Positions 46,661 through 55,399 of a stretch of 64,000 nucleotides of DNA are shown piece by piece. A program made the translations under genes and the position numbers. The notes under the pieces are model-generated. The model did not search any database. It was not told the origin of the DNA and saw only the letters and a program-made list of their open reading frames with translations. Source of the DNA: Shewanella gelidii (GTDB lineage Bacteria > Pseudomonadota > Gammaproteobacteria > Enterobacterales > Shewanellaceae); the NCBI RefSeq assembly GCF_014647855.1, contig NZ_BMPZ01000003.1:310001-374000 (forward strand). The letters run 5' to 3'. Numbering within the stretch: position 1 is the first letter of the stretch; the number at the start of each line of letters is the position of its first letter.

Positions 46661-47692
46661 ATGGTCCGTTTTAGTGTACTTGAATCATGGGAAGATCCAC
46701 GCGGTGGCCCCATTGACCGCATTCGTGTCGACAACGGTGTATTAGCTTTTGAAGTCTTGAGCTTAGGCGCTATTTTACGCTCGGTCTGGGCACCAGATCG
46801 CAACGGTGAACGCTCCAATATCGTACTCGGTTGTGACAACGCCCAAGATTACCTCAACCAAGAGGCCTACCTTGGAGCCATGATTGGGCGCTATAGTAAT
46901 CGTATCGCCAATGGTCGCTTCCATTCTCAAGGCCAAGAGCATCAGTTAGATATCAACCAAATGGGTCATTGCTTAAATGGTGGCAGTGAGGGATTTCATC
47001 GAAAACGTTGGCATTTAGGTACCCTGTCAGACGGTGTACGCCTGAGCTTAGTGAGCCCAGATGGTGACATGGGATTCCCCGGTACCTGTAACATTCAATT
47101 GGATTATCGCCTTGCGGGAAACAACTTATACGTTGAGGTCATGGCATCTGTTGATCAAGCCTGTCCGGTCAGTCTAACCCAGCATAGTTACTTCAATTTA
47201 GATGGCAGTATAGATTGTGCAGATCATGCCTTACAGCTTGATGCGAGTCAGTATCTCACCGTCAATGACACTTTGATCCCCACCGATATAAAACCCTGTC
47301 AGGATACGGTATTTGATTTGAAAACACCGCAGGCTTTTAAAAAGCTGCTTCCTGATCAGGCATTGCAACCGACTCAAGGTTTTGACCTGTGTTATCTCGT
47401 CGATGATGCGGACACCAGTGTACAAAGAGTTGGGCGACTCAGCAGCGCCAATAGCGGTCGCTCTATGACCTTGTATACCAACCAACCCGGTGTGCATTTA
47501 TACAGCGCCAACTTCCTACAAGGTGTACAAGGTAAGTCGAAAAAACCACTGCAGCAACATCAAGGCATATGTCTAGAACCGCAGCAACTACCTGATGCGC
47601 CGAATCAGCCCCATTTACCGGGCAGTCCGTGGTTAGCACCGGGCGAGGTTTATCATCATATTAGTCGCTATCAATTTGATACGGACGCGTAA
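46661..47692 (+). CDS. galM: Aldose 1-epimerase (galactose mutarotase)
   Basis: 343 residues from the ATG at 46661 with AGGGA 8 nt upstream. Interconverts alpha and beta anomers so that galK sees its substrate. Motifs: GAMIGRYSNRIANGRF, CLNGGSEGFHRKRW, SLTQHSYFNLDG with the catalytic His, and C-terminal GICLEPQQLPDAPNQPHLPG with the catalytic Glu. Operon with galK (26-nt gap), followed by a bidirectional terminator. Confidence 0.95.
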   Translation: MVRFSVLESWEDPRGGPIDRIRVDNGVLAFEVLSLGAILRSVWAPDRNGERSNIVLGCDNAQDYLNQEAYLGAMIGRYSNRIANGRFHSQGQEHQLDINQMGHCLNGGSEGFHRKRWHLGTLSDGVRLSLVSPDGDMGFPGTCNIQLDYRLAGNNLYVEVMASVDQACPVSLTQHSYFNLDGSIDCADHALQLDASQYLTVNDTLIPTDIKPCQDTVFDLKTPQAFKKLLPDQALQPTQGFDLCYLVDDADTSVQRVGRLSSANSGRSMTLYTNQPGVHLYSANFLQGVQGKSKKPLQQHQGICLEPQQLPDAPNQPHLPGSPWLAPGEVYHHISRYQFDTDA

Positions 47693-47763
47693 TGATTAAC
47701 TGCCATATGAATAAACCGCACATGACCGACAGCACCCGACCGCGATAACAATCAGAAATTTAC

Positions 47764-47795
47764 CCAAAAAAAACAGCGCTGATGCGCTGTTTTTA
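47764..47795 (+). terminator. Bidirectional terminator between galM and the acidic-tail gene
   Basis: AAACAGCGC (47771-47779) / GCGCTGTTT (47784-47792), TGAT loop, A-run on the left and T-run on the right. It serves both the galK-galM and the convergent gene. Confidence 0.9.
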
Positions 47796-47810
47796 ATGAT
47801 TGAATTCTAT

Positions 47811-48221
47811 TTAATCATCAATCTCATTTGACCAATCATCATAGTCATCTTCTAGAGATTCTGATTCAGGCTCTGGCTCAATCACCGGCTCTGGTTCAGG
47901 CTTTGTTTTCTTTGCTGGCGTAGCTTTCGCTTGGTTGGCATCAACCCATGCTTGGTGCTGCGACATAAACTCCGCTCGACAGGCTTCCCACGCGGCACCA
48001 AATTCTTCTTCAGCAGCCTTGGTTTCACTGCTGTTTAAGTCGTGTAAGTTGGCTTGAACGATATCTTCGGCATACTCAATAATCGAATCCCGTTGTGTAT
48101 TGTAAAAATACACTCGCCCCGGCGTCGCATCGGGAAATTGTTTGTCATAAATAACAACTGTATTGCCCCGAGATGTGCGTAGCTCACCATACCAAACTTG
48201 TTTTTTTGCCGTGTTATACAT
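47811..48221 (-). CDS. Hypothetical protein with acidic C-terminus
   Basis: 136 residues from the ATG at 48221 (a TTG at 48230 is another option). N-terminal compact domain MYNTAKKQVWYGELRTSRGNTVVIYD, with a Tyr/Trp-rich strand pattern; middle helix with one Cys (EACRAEFMSQHQAWV); then a Lys/Pro/Glu tail ending PEPESESLEDDYDDWSNEIDD. No signal peptide or known family. Monocistronic. Confidence 0.7.
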   Translation of the reverse strand: MYNTAKKQVWYGELRTSRGNTVVIYDKQFPDATPGRVYFYNTQRDSIIEYAEDIVQANLHDLNSSETKAAEEEFGAAWEACRAEFMSQHQAWVDANQAKATPAKKTKPEPEPVIEPEPESESLEDDYDDWSNEIDD

Positions 48222-48618
48222 ATATGCCAATGCCCTTTAATTAACACATACAATCCATCAAAGCATAGACGATTAAACGTTTCATTTTGATGAATAATCT
48301 AAGTCATTATTAGCGCTATTTTTACAGAAAATTTCCAATAATCAATAGCAATAATCGTGAATTTTTAACGAAAAGCTGAAGAATTTTCAACGATTCCAAC
48401 GTACATCACGATTACTAAGGACTGTAGCCTATATTTGCATCTGTTCAAGTTTTTAACATTGATTTTTGGTCAAAAATAAAAAACAGTGTTTTAGCTGGAT
48501 AACTAGGCACAGCAGGGCTTACACGCATGTTGAATATTCAACCAGATATAAAGCAGAACCTAAATTTAATCTTTTTCTCCAAGGCGAAGTTTCCGTCAAA
48601 CGCCCATAAATAAGCGTA
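48222..48618. other. AT-rich intergenic region
   Basis: 397 bp, AT-rich, no ORF, hairpin or RNA recognised. Presumed promoter for the gene at 48221. Confidence 0.4.
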
Positions 48619-49632
48619 TTAACTGTCAACTGCAGGATGTTCCATCCCAACTTTTAGGACGACTTTGCCACAATGGGATCCGGCTTCCAAAATCTGGTGC
48701 GCTTGTGCGCAATCAGCAAGCGAAAACTCAGCAAAAATCACAGGCGTCAATTGGCTATTCTTTGCAAATAGTGGCCAAACACTCCGCTGTAAACTTTGTG
48801 CAATTTCAGCCTTCGCGTCATCACTCTGCGGTCGCAAGGTCGATCCACTCCAGCTAATCCGTTTCGCCATTAACCGGAATATATCCACATTAGCCTTTGG
48901 GGCTTGCTGCATTGCAATCGACATCATGCGACCTTCAACCGATAAACACTTCAAATTCCGATTAATGTAATCACCACCCACCATATCAAGAACCACATCA
49001 ACGCCATTGCCTTGTGTGGCCAACATGACTGCATCAACAAAGCAGGCTTGTTCACTATTGATGACATGATCGGCACCCAGCCGCTCGCAGTGTGCACACT
49101 TATCATCTCCGCGCGCAGTTACAATCACCTTCGCTCCAAGAGCTTTCGCCAACACAATCGCACTACTCCCGATGCCGCCAGACCCACCATGGATCAGCAC
49201 CGTCTCATCGGCAACGAGTTTGGCACGCATAAATAGGTTGCCCCAGACCGTAAAAAAAGTCTCCGGGAGACACGCAGCTTGTTGTAATGTTAACCCCTGT
49301 GGAATGGGTAAGCAGTGTTCAGCATGAGTCAGCACATATTCTGCGTAGCCACCACCAGGCACCAACGCACAGACTTGCTGACCGACCTGCCATAGAGAAA
49401 CTTTATCACCGACTGCGACAACCGTACCTGAAACCTCAAGCCCAAGAATTGAAGAAGCACCTTTTGGAGCAGGATATAATCCGCGCCGCTGAGCGATATC
49501 AGGGCCATTGACTCCTGCATATGCAACTTGAATTAAAACTTGCTGATCTGTTGGACACTTGCGTGGGACAGATCCAATTTGTAAAACATCGACGTCGCCA
49601 GGCTGTTGAAACTGAACACATTGATAATCCAT
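48619..49632 (-). CDS. Zinc-independent quinone oxidoreductase, MDR superfamily (PIG3-like)
   Basis: 337 residues. NADPH-dependent medium-chain reductase. Motifs: VNGPDIAQRRGLYPAPKGAS (PIG3-type), LGLEVSGTVVAVG, AACLPETFFTVWGNLF, and the Rossmann block LIHGGSGGIGSSAIVLAKALGAKVIVTA. No structural-zinc CxxCxxC cluster. C-terminal HCGKVVLKVG. Likely reduces quinones or enones. Monocistronic, upstream of the cytochrome gene on the same strand but with its own promoter region. Confidence 0.92.
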   Translation of the reverse strand: MDYQCVQFQQPGDVDVLQIGSVPRKCPTDQQVLIQVAYAGVNGPDIAQRRGLYPAPKGASSILGLEVSGTVVAVGDKVSLWQVGQQVCALVPGGGYAEYVLTHAEHCLPIPQGLTLQQAACLPETFFTVWGNLFMRAKLVADETVLIHGGSGGIGSSAIVLAKALGAKVIVTARGDDKCAHCERLGADHVINSEQACFVDAVMLATQGNGVDVVLDMVGGDYINRNLKCLSVEGRMMSIAMQQAPKANVDIFRLMAKRISWSGSTLRPQSDDAKAEIAQSLQRSVWPLFAKNSQLTPVIFAEFSLADCAQAHQILEAGSHCGKVVLKVGMEHPAVDS

Positions 49633-49765
49633 GTTACGTTTTCTCCCTTGGTCTACCTAAACGCTTCAAACACTGTCGACAGCGTATCATTGAGTGAAGG
49701 TGATTCATTCAATTTTTAGCCTAAAGCAAACTGAGATTTTTACCTCATTATGCTGATGCTCTAGA

Positions 49766-49805
49766 AAAGAAAAAGCCACCGCGCCAAAAGGCAAGCGCGA
49801 TGACT
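49766..49805 (-). terminator. Terminator of the twelve-heme cytochrome gene
   Basis: AGCCACCGCGC (49774-49784) pairs with GCGCGATGACT (49795-49805) through two G-U pairs on the transcript; loop 10 nt; minus-strand T-rich tail at 49766-49773. Confidence 0.72.
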
Positions 49806-49839
49806 TTAGTTGCTAAAATCACATGTGCTCAGATCCACA

Positions 49840-51696
49840 TTATTGGTTTTTCTTCACCATTTTTCTGAGCACCTTGTTGTGTGTCGCATCATCGGGCGCT
49901 TGGCCTTTATCCGTGATTTCATCGCTACCATGACAAGCTAAACAGGTACCAACTCGGCTGATTCGTTCCAGCTCTGCTTGATTAAACGGGCGAGCCCCTT
50001 TATGAGATGTTGACTGTAACTGTTTACCAGTTTCATCCACAAATCGCTCCAGCTCAAAATCAATTGGCGCCTTTCCAGCGGCGAAGTTACGTTGAATATC
50101 ATAAATACCGCCACCGAGACCAAGCACCTTCGGATTGGTATGGCATTCCGCGCAACTGCGTGCATTTTTACTGGTTGTATGCGGCTGAATTGGGTTATGG
50201 GAAATTCCGCTTGTGCCATCCACTGTGGTATATGTTTTATTGGCGACGATGGGCTTATTGCCATCTACTTGGGTCAAGAAAACTTGGCAGCCGGGCACGT
50301 AGACAGACACTTTGCCGCGATGGTTAATCCCTAATGACGGGTTTTCCCAGCGCACATACGATCTTGATTCATTCCAGCTAAATGCTTTCTTCTGCAAATT
50401 CGCTTTTTTACCCAATTGGCTCACATCATCATTTGCACCTTGTAGCCAGTCACCATTGGGTTTGCTTATATCTTGTTTCGCGTGGCAACCATAGCATTGG
50501 GGAGCCCACGGCGCATGACAGGTGTAACACTCCATATTCTCCATATGTGTTGCAATCTTCACCATGGCAACACGACCTTCTTCAGAAAGTGCTTTGCTGT
50601 TGAGCTGTGGCACGTCCAAAGCTTTGCCATCATTCTTGGTCGTTAAGGTTACCTTTGCGCCTTCACGTTTCAGGTGGGTCATCACATTATCACGGGCGGT
50701 TTTCAAGGTTGCATCTGTCGTTGTTGTGCCATGACAAGTTTCACAACGGACCTCAACTGCATGCTCTTTTTTAGTGTAAAGATATCCATCACCGTGCATT
50801 TCTGCCGAGGTATGACAATCAATGCAGCTCATACCCGCTTCATAATGCAGATCGGCTTGCACAAAATTGTAATGCTTGCCATGAAGCTTACCTTGCTTGC
50901 TGCCATCTGCGGTATAAGGAGTGCCGTAACCATCAGACTCAATCATACCCATGTAGCTGACACCCGTTCGGCCACCTCGGTTGTGACAATGCTGGCATTG
51001 ATCGACCGTAATTTTCTTGGTCATCTTATGCAGTCTTGGACGATCTTTTTGGTTTTTATCAATGGCTTTATCCCCGCCCTCATAGGTCGCGGCATTGCTG
51101 TATTCCACATGACATGCAGCACATCCTGAAGCACGGTAATCTCCGTCTCGTTGGTGGCCGTCACTCCAAATATGGCAGCGTAAACATTGATTGCGGAGGT
51201 AATCATCTCCCGGAGAGTTCGTCGCTGACTCTGGCTTTTTGGGGTCATAACTGGGGAGCTGTGTCAGCATATCAACCGTACCTTCACGGCCGGTTTTCAA
51301 AGCTTTTACATCATAGGTGGCATGGATTGAATCGCGTGATTGCGCGCCAAAGTTGTAACGGGTACCAGAAATGATTCCAGCCATTGTGGCATGGATTGAT
51401 GTTTTGGCATTTTCGACTTCATCGGCATGACAAGTGCCACAAGTTTCATCAATAATTCGTAAATCTGTCGGATTGGCCCAAAGTTGTTGATGGCCTTTTT
51501 CTATTGTTGTCGCATTGCCATCACCATTGTGGCAATCGACGCAGGTTAAATCTTGCATTTCTTCAATGTCAGCGAAGCGTTCAATGCCTTCATGACAACT
51601 CATGCAACCTTTATTCTCATCCCATTCAGCGACTGCTGAACTTAAACCGAGCAAAAATAGTACGGGTACACAACCTAGCTGTATAAATTTTTTCAT
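49840..51696 (-). CDS. Periplasmic twelve-heme cytochrome c
   Basis: 618 residues. ATG at 51696 with GGAG 7 nt upstream; signal peptide MKKFIQLGCVPVLFLLGLSSAVA. Twelve CXXCH sites are countable: CMSCH, CVDCH, CGTCH, CLRCH, CAACH, CQHCH, CIDCH, CETCH, CYTCH, CYGCH, CAECH, CLACH. Extra His in HKMTKK, HLKREG and HNPIQPHTTSK could be distal ligands. No outer-membrane lipobox, so periplasmic. It does not match the eight-heme tetrathionate reductase or the ten-heme metal reductases by count. Probably an electron shuttle or terminal reductase; a CRP-like site upstream suggests control by anaerobic/carbon status, as in Shewanella. Confidence 0.88.
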   Translation of the reverse strand: MKKFIQLGCVPVLFLLGLSSAVAEWDENKGCMSCHEGIERFADIEEMQDLTCVDCHNGDGNATTIEKGHQQLWANPTDLRIIDETCGTCHADEVENAKTSIHATMAGIISGTRYNFGAQSRDSIHATYDVKALKTGREGTVDMLTQLPSYDPKKPESATNSPGDDYLRNQCLRCHIWSDGHQRDGDYRASGCAACHVEYSNAATYEGGDKAIDKNQKDRPRLHKMTKKITVDQCQHCHNRGGRTGVSYMGMIESDGYGTPYTADGSKQGKLHGKHYNFVQADLHYEAGMSCIDCHTSAEMHGDGYLYTKKEHAVEVRCETCHGTTTTDATLKTARDNVMTHLKREGAKVTLTTKNDGKALDVPQLNSKALSEEGRVAMVKIATHMENMECYTCHAPWAPQCYGCHAKQDISKPNGDWLQGANDDVSQLGKKANLQKKAFSWNESRSYVRWENPSLGINHRGKVSVYVPGCQVFLTQVDGNKPIVANKTYTTVDGTSGISHNPIQPHTTSKNARSCAECHTNPKVLGLGGGIYDIQRNFAAGKAPIDFELERFVDETGKQLQSTSHKGARPFNQAELERISRVGTCLACHGSDEITDKGQAPDDATHNKVLRKMVKKNQ

Positions 51697-51784
51697 TACA
51701 AGCTCCCTGTAAAACCACACTTTTTAAATGGTCTTATCCAGTGTGCTACCTCTAAATAGGTATTAATAGTTGGGCATATGAGTT

Positions 51785-51800
51785 TGCGATCCAGATCACG
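51785..51800 (-). promoter_or_regulatory. CRP-like site upstream of the cytochrome gene
   Basis: TGCGATCCAGATCACG matches the CRP core TGTGATCTAGATCACA at 13 of 16 positions. Centred 96 nt before the ATG. Confidence 0.6.
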
Positions 51801-52119
51801 TCGTGCAGAAAATATGGAGTCACCTGAAACCTGGTCATCGACCCGAACAAGACCCCTTTGCCCTTTCCCCCAAGTCACGACTTACAAAGGAACCGGCAGT
51901 GTTGAGGAAGCCGCCAGCTTCACTTGTATGGCACCTCAATAGTTAACCCTAAGCTCAGGGCTGCAAAGATGCGCAGCCCTAACTTTCTATCTACCAGTCA
52001 ATTAGTTCATAAGTTTTGTGAGGGAACGGGGTGAAGGTGTATCCGCAGTGGGCTCAGAAAACAATCGGGTTGATTCCGAGTTCATCCCAAAGAAAGCGTT
52101 AAAATTAACACGACATAAG
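51801..52119. other. Intergenic region
   Basis: 319 bp between the CRP-like site and the convergent end of the Lys/Cys gene. Overlapping small ORFs (for example 52018-52335) look like shadows. No hairpin of note. Confidence 0.4.
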
Positions 52120-52572
52120 TTACATTTTTATTTTGGCAATCGCACACTTACACAAACCACCTGCACGCGCTGGACACTTTTTGCATGGGTTGGATTTATA
52201 AGGGGTTCTGGCCCATTGTGCGGTCGTCGTTGTTTGCCATTGCTCGCGACTAAACTGAGCTTTCGAAAGTGGAAGGTCAGATACATCTGCAGGCGCGTTA
52301 ATATCTACGACATGACGATTTACTGGCCCATTTGATGTGCCCCCATGGCTATCGACACTTGCCATAGAAGCAGAAGTACTTTGCAAAAATTGTGGGATCC
52401 GAACAACTTGCCCGCCGAGGCTTTCAATTTTCTGATTCGATAGTTCAAGGTGATTCAGCATTTTCTGAGTTTTTTTCTGTAGCTTTTTCAAACTCGCAGC
52501 CGTTTTTGCAGATTTTTTCTGCAATTTTTTTAACTGTTTCATTTGTTTCTTGATTTGCTTTTTCTCAGACAT
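52120..52572 (-). CDS. Fur-regulated Lys-rich protein with C-terminal Cys cluster
   Basis: 150 residues. Residues 1-40 are a Lys/Gln-rich helix (MSEKKQIKKQMKQLKKLQKK, then a coiled-coil-like LKKLQKKTQKMLNHLE). The middle is Ser/Thr-rich. The C-terminus carries NPCKKCPARAGGLCKCAIAK, i.e. C-x2-C-x7-C-x-C, a metal or Fe-S-type ligand set. No signal peptide. A Fur box 13 nt before the start and a consensus promoter upstream imply strong iron control. No family recognised. Confidence 0.75.
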   Translation of the reverse strand: MSEKKQIKKQMKQLKKLQKKSAKTAASLKKLQKKTQKMLNHLELSNQKIESLGGQVVRIPQFLQSTSASMASVDSHGGTSNGPVNRHVVDINAPADVSDLPLSKAQFSREQWQTTTTAQWARTPYKSNPCKKCPARAGGLCKCAIAKIKM

Positions 52573-52584
52573 CTCACACCGTAA

Positions 52585-52599
52585 TGATAACGATTATCA
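52585..52599 (-). promoter_or_regulatory. Fur box
   Basis: TGATAACGATTATCA: 14 of 15 match the 7-1-7 Fur model TGATAAT-N-ATTATCA. It sits between the -10 element and the start codon of the gene at 52572. Confidence 0.85.
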
Positions 52600-52607
52600 A
52601 TACGGTT

Positions 52608-52636
52608 ATTATGTATGAGCCATTTTCTGTTGCCAA
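52608..52636 (-). promoter_or_regulatory. Sigma-70 promoter of the Fur-regulated gene
   Basis: On the minus strand TTGGCA (52631-52636), exact 17-nt spacer, CATAAT (52608-52613). The Fur box begins 9 nt downstream, over the expected start site. Confidence 0.7.
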
Positions 52637-53024
52637 GGTTTTTAAGCAAAGAATTGTATATCGCTCACAAAAGAGGTTAAAAAACGCTCGTTCTCCTAAC
52701 TCGACTCCCCCATTTCTATTCATTAATCCTCAACGAAACTCGATGGTCTAAAAGGTCGATGTATAGAGCGACTAGCAGGGCTCAAAAGGTATTTTACTTG
52801 TGCAATTTTTTCAGAATAAGGTCTAACTCGAATGCTCTCAATGTAATCACTCTTTTGCGAAATACCTTGCTCAAAATCACTTCTTTATCTGCACATTTTC
52901 TACGCTGATTTGTTATAGAGCATTTTTGACCGGTCCAAAGTGTCAGAAAAAGAAAAACCCAGTCAAATGACTGGGTTGAGGTAACTTATACTAGTTAATC
53001 TTACATAACTATAATAACTGTGAA
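52637..53024. other. Intergenic region before the ssb stop
   Basis: 388 bp; includes the ssb terminator at 52947-52977. The remainder is AT-rich with no convincing ORF or RNA. Confidence 0.4.
52947..52977 (-). terminator. Terminator of ssb
   Basis: AACCCAGTCA (52956-52965) / TGACTGGGTT (52968-52977); minus-strand tail TTTTTCTTTTTC. Confidence 0.9.
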
Positions 53025-53705
53025 TTAGAATGGAATATCGTCATCCCAGCCATCATCCAAATCTGGTGTGAAGTTCTGCTGAGGCTGTGGTGCAGGACGC
53101 TGTTGAGGCGCTGCTGGTGCAGCCTGTGGCTTAGGAGCATAACCACCCTGTGCTGGGGCTGCGGCAGGTTGTGCTGGGGCCTGCTGCGGTGCTGCTTGTG
53201 GTTTAGGTTGATAAGCAGGTTGCTGCGGTGCTTGTGGCTTAGCTTGATAAGCTTGCTGTTGTGGCGCAGGTTGAGCTGGCGCACCATAACCTTGCTGCTG
53301 TGGTGCAGCATACTGATTTTGCGCTGGCGCATTGTTATATCCGCCTTGCTGGCCTTGACCTTGACCACGGCTATCGAGCATTTGCATCTCGCTCGCATTA
53401 ATCTCAGTTTTGTAACGATCCTGGCCGGTTTGCTGATCTTGCCACTTGCTGGTTTGTAGCTTGCCCTCTAGATAAACCTTTGAGCCTTTCTTTAGGTACT
53501 CTCCGGCAATTTCAGCAAGGCGACGGTACATGACAATATTATGCCACTCTGTGCGTTCCTGAGTTTGGCCTTGTTGGTCTTTCCATGACTCACTGGTCGC
53601 CACGGTAAAGTTTGCAACAGCATTACCATTAGGCATATAACGAACTTCGGGATCTTTACCTAGATTGCCGACCAAAATTACCTTATTGACACCACGACTG
53701 GCCAT
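53025..53705 (-). CDS. ssb: Single-stranded DNA-binding protein
   Basis: 226 residues; tetrameric OB-fold protein that coats ssDNA. AGGAG 7 nt before the ATG. OB-fold part: [59 protein letters not shown]. The linker (about 112-210) is a long Gln/Ala/Pro low-complexity tract with repeats such as [19 protein letters not shown]. The acidic tail [10 protein letters not shown] is the conserved protein-interaction tip. Longer than E. coli SSB (178) because of the linker. Confidence 0.98.
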   Translation of the reverse strand: MASRGVNKVILVGNLGKDPEVRYMPNGNAVANFTVATSESWKDQQGQTQERTEWHNIVMYRRLAEIAGEYLKKGSKVYLEGKLQTSKWQDQQTGQDRYKTEINASEMQMLDSRGQGQGQQGGYNNAPAQNQYAAPQQQGYGAPAQPAPQQQAYQAKPQAPQQPAYQPKPQAAPQQAPAQPAAAPAQGGYAPKPQAAPAAPQQRPAPQPQQNFTPDLDDGWDDDIPF

Positions 53706-53782
53706 CGAAAACTCCTGCGAAATACTAAAATGATAAATTCAAATGTGACGTTTTATCGACATGCGACAAACGTATTTTTAAG

Positions 53783-55150
53783 TCAATTGACAGAGCCTAA
53801 CACAGCTCTGGCCTGACTCAAATCGAAATGCTCATCGACTTTCAAATATGCGACGCTCTCTTCAAGTACCACAATGGCCTCAACCACTCCTTCTAGCTCT
53901 GAAAGCTGGCTTGCCACTTGCTTAGCATTCTCTTTATCGGATAGCTCTGCATCTAGGGTGTAGCTTTTAAGCAACACAGGGTTTTCCATCCCAAAAGTTA
54001 AGCCAAACCACGCCAACATCAGTAGAAATGCAACCGCAAACACTCCTGTAGCACCCACAAGTTGATATGCGCCGCCACCGAGCAAACCACCACAAAAAGC
54101 ACCTAAAAACTGACTCGTTGAGTACACCCCCATGGCGGAGCCTTTGTCACCTATTGGACAAAATTTCGCAATCAAGCTTGGAAGGGATGCTTCAAGATAG
54201 TTAAATCCAGTAAAAAACAACACAACGGCAATACAAAGTACCGTTAGGCTTTGGGCAAACAGTGCCATTGCAGCCAACGCTACCATCATAATAATCAACG
54301 CGATTTGAAAGGTGGCTTTGGTGTTTTTCTTTTTCACGCCAACAATAATCAGCGGCACCATCAAAATGAAAGCCGCTATAAAGGCAGGGAAGTATAAAAC
54401 CCAGTGCTTTTCTTTCACCAGCCCTGCATCAACCAGATCTAAAGGCAATGCAACAAACACCGCAGTCAGAACGAGATGTAAAATAAATATACCCGCATCC
54501 AAACGGAATAACTGAGGGTCCATCAGCATTCGCTTTAGCTTGGCTGGTATCGCCACGGTATCGCCTTTGGGGGCATGACCGATAGGATTGGGCACCAAAG
54601 CTTTCACGATAAACATCCCAAAAACTGCTAGACCTGCAGTAATAAAAAACAATCCAGATAAGCCAAAGTTTTGCGCTGCAATTGGGCCAACCAGTAGCGA
54701 CAGTGCAAATGAGAAGCCAATACACATTCCAATAATGGCCATAACTTTGGTTCGCTGTTCGTCACGGGTCAAGTCAGCGGCTAAAGCCAATACAGCCGCC
54801 GCAATGGCCCCCATACCTTGCAAAGCACGACCCGCGACGACACCATAAATACTGTCGGCATAACCAGCGACTAAGCTACCCAAAGCGAAAATAAATAGCC
54901 CAATCATAATGATTGGTTTACGGCCATATTTGTCAGATAAAATCCCCATCGGGATTTGTAGTAAAGCTTGAGTCAATCCATAGGCACCAATAGCAATTCC
55001 CACCCACAGAGGTGAGAAACCTTCAAGATGCTGCCCGTATAGTGCAAAGACGGGCATAATCATAAACAAACCCATCATGCGCAGTCCAAACACACTTGCT
55101 AAGGAATAAGCGACTTTTTGTTCTGTCTTGGAAAGACCGTTACTGGCCAT
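53783..55150 (-). CDS. yajR: MFS transporter YajR with C-terminal YAM-like domain
   Basis: 455 residues: 12 helices of the drug:H+ antiporter group (LGLRMMGLFMIMPVFALYGQHLEGFSPLWVGIAIGAYGLTQALLQIP, motif A GILSDKYGRKPII) and a C-terminal ferredoxin-like domain (about 385-455; QVASQLSELEGVVEAIVVLEESVAYLKVDE) matching YajR's YAM domain. Length equals E. coli YajR (454). Substrate unknown. Between ssb and uvrA, a conserved neighbourhood in Shewanella/Vibrio. Confidence 0.88.
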   Translation of the reverse strand: MASNGLSKTEQKVAYSLASVFGLRMMGLFMIMPVFALYGQHLEGFSPLWVGIAIGAYGLTQALLQIPMGILSDKYGRKPIIMIGLFIFALGSLVAGYADSIYGVVAGRALQGMGAIAAAVLALAADLTRDEQRTKVMAIIGMCIGFSFALSLLVGPIAAQNFGLSGLFFITAGLAVFGMFIVKALVPNPIGHAPKGDTVAIPAKLKRMLMDPQLFRLDAGIFILHLVLTAVFVALPLDLVDAGLVKEKHWVLYFPAFIAAFILMVPLIIVGVKKKNTKATFQIALIIMMVALAAMALFAQSLTVLCIAVVLFFTGFNYLEASLPSLIAKFCPIGDKGSAMGVYSTSQFLGAFCGGLLGGGAYQLVGATGVFAVAFLLMLAWFGLTFGMENPVLLKSYTLDAELSDKENAKQVASQLSELEGVVEAIVVLEESVAYLKVDEHFDLSQARAVLGSVN

Positions 55151-55399
55151 TCTTTTGCCCTACCTGAGAAATTTAAGAGGCGAATATTACCATACTGAAT
55201 GAGTGAAACCCATACACAGATCACAAAAGACCTATATCATATACATGTTTAGTCATTGCTAAAATTGCTGCTTTATCCAGCAACCGACCTCTGTTCCTAA
55301 CATAGCACTGAACAAAATCAAGATTTTCCTTAGGGAGCGCTTGCTTTTTATGCGATACTGATCGGCCTTTTTTTGTAGAACGTGAAGCTAGAGTGATAG

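Noticed and set aside
52018..52335. 105-codon plus-strand ORF
   Set aside because: Antisense to the Fur-regulated gene with its promoter and Cys motif; composition unlike a gene.
55151..55399. LexA (SOS) box before uvrA
   Set aside because: Searched for CTGT-N8-ACAG; only loose AT-rich near-palindromes (CTATATCATATACATG) were seen, with too many mismatches.
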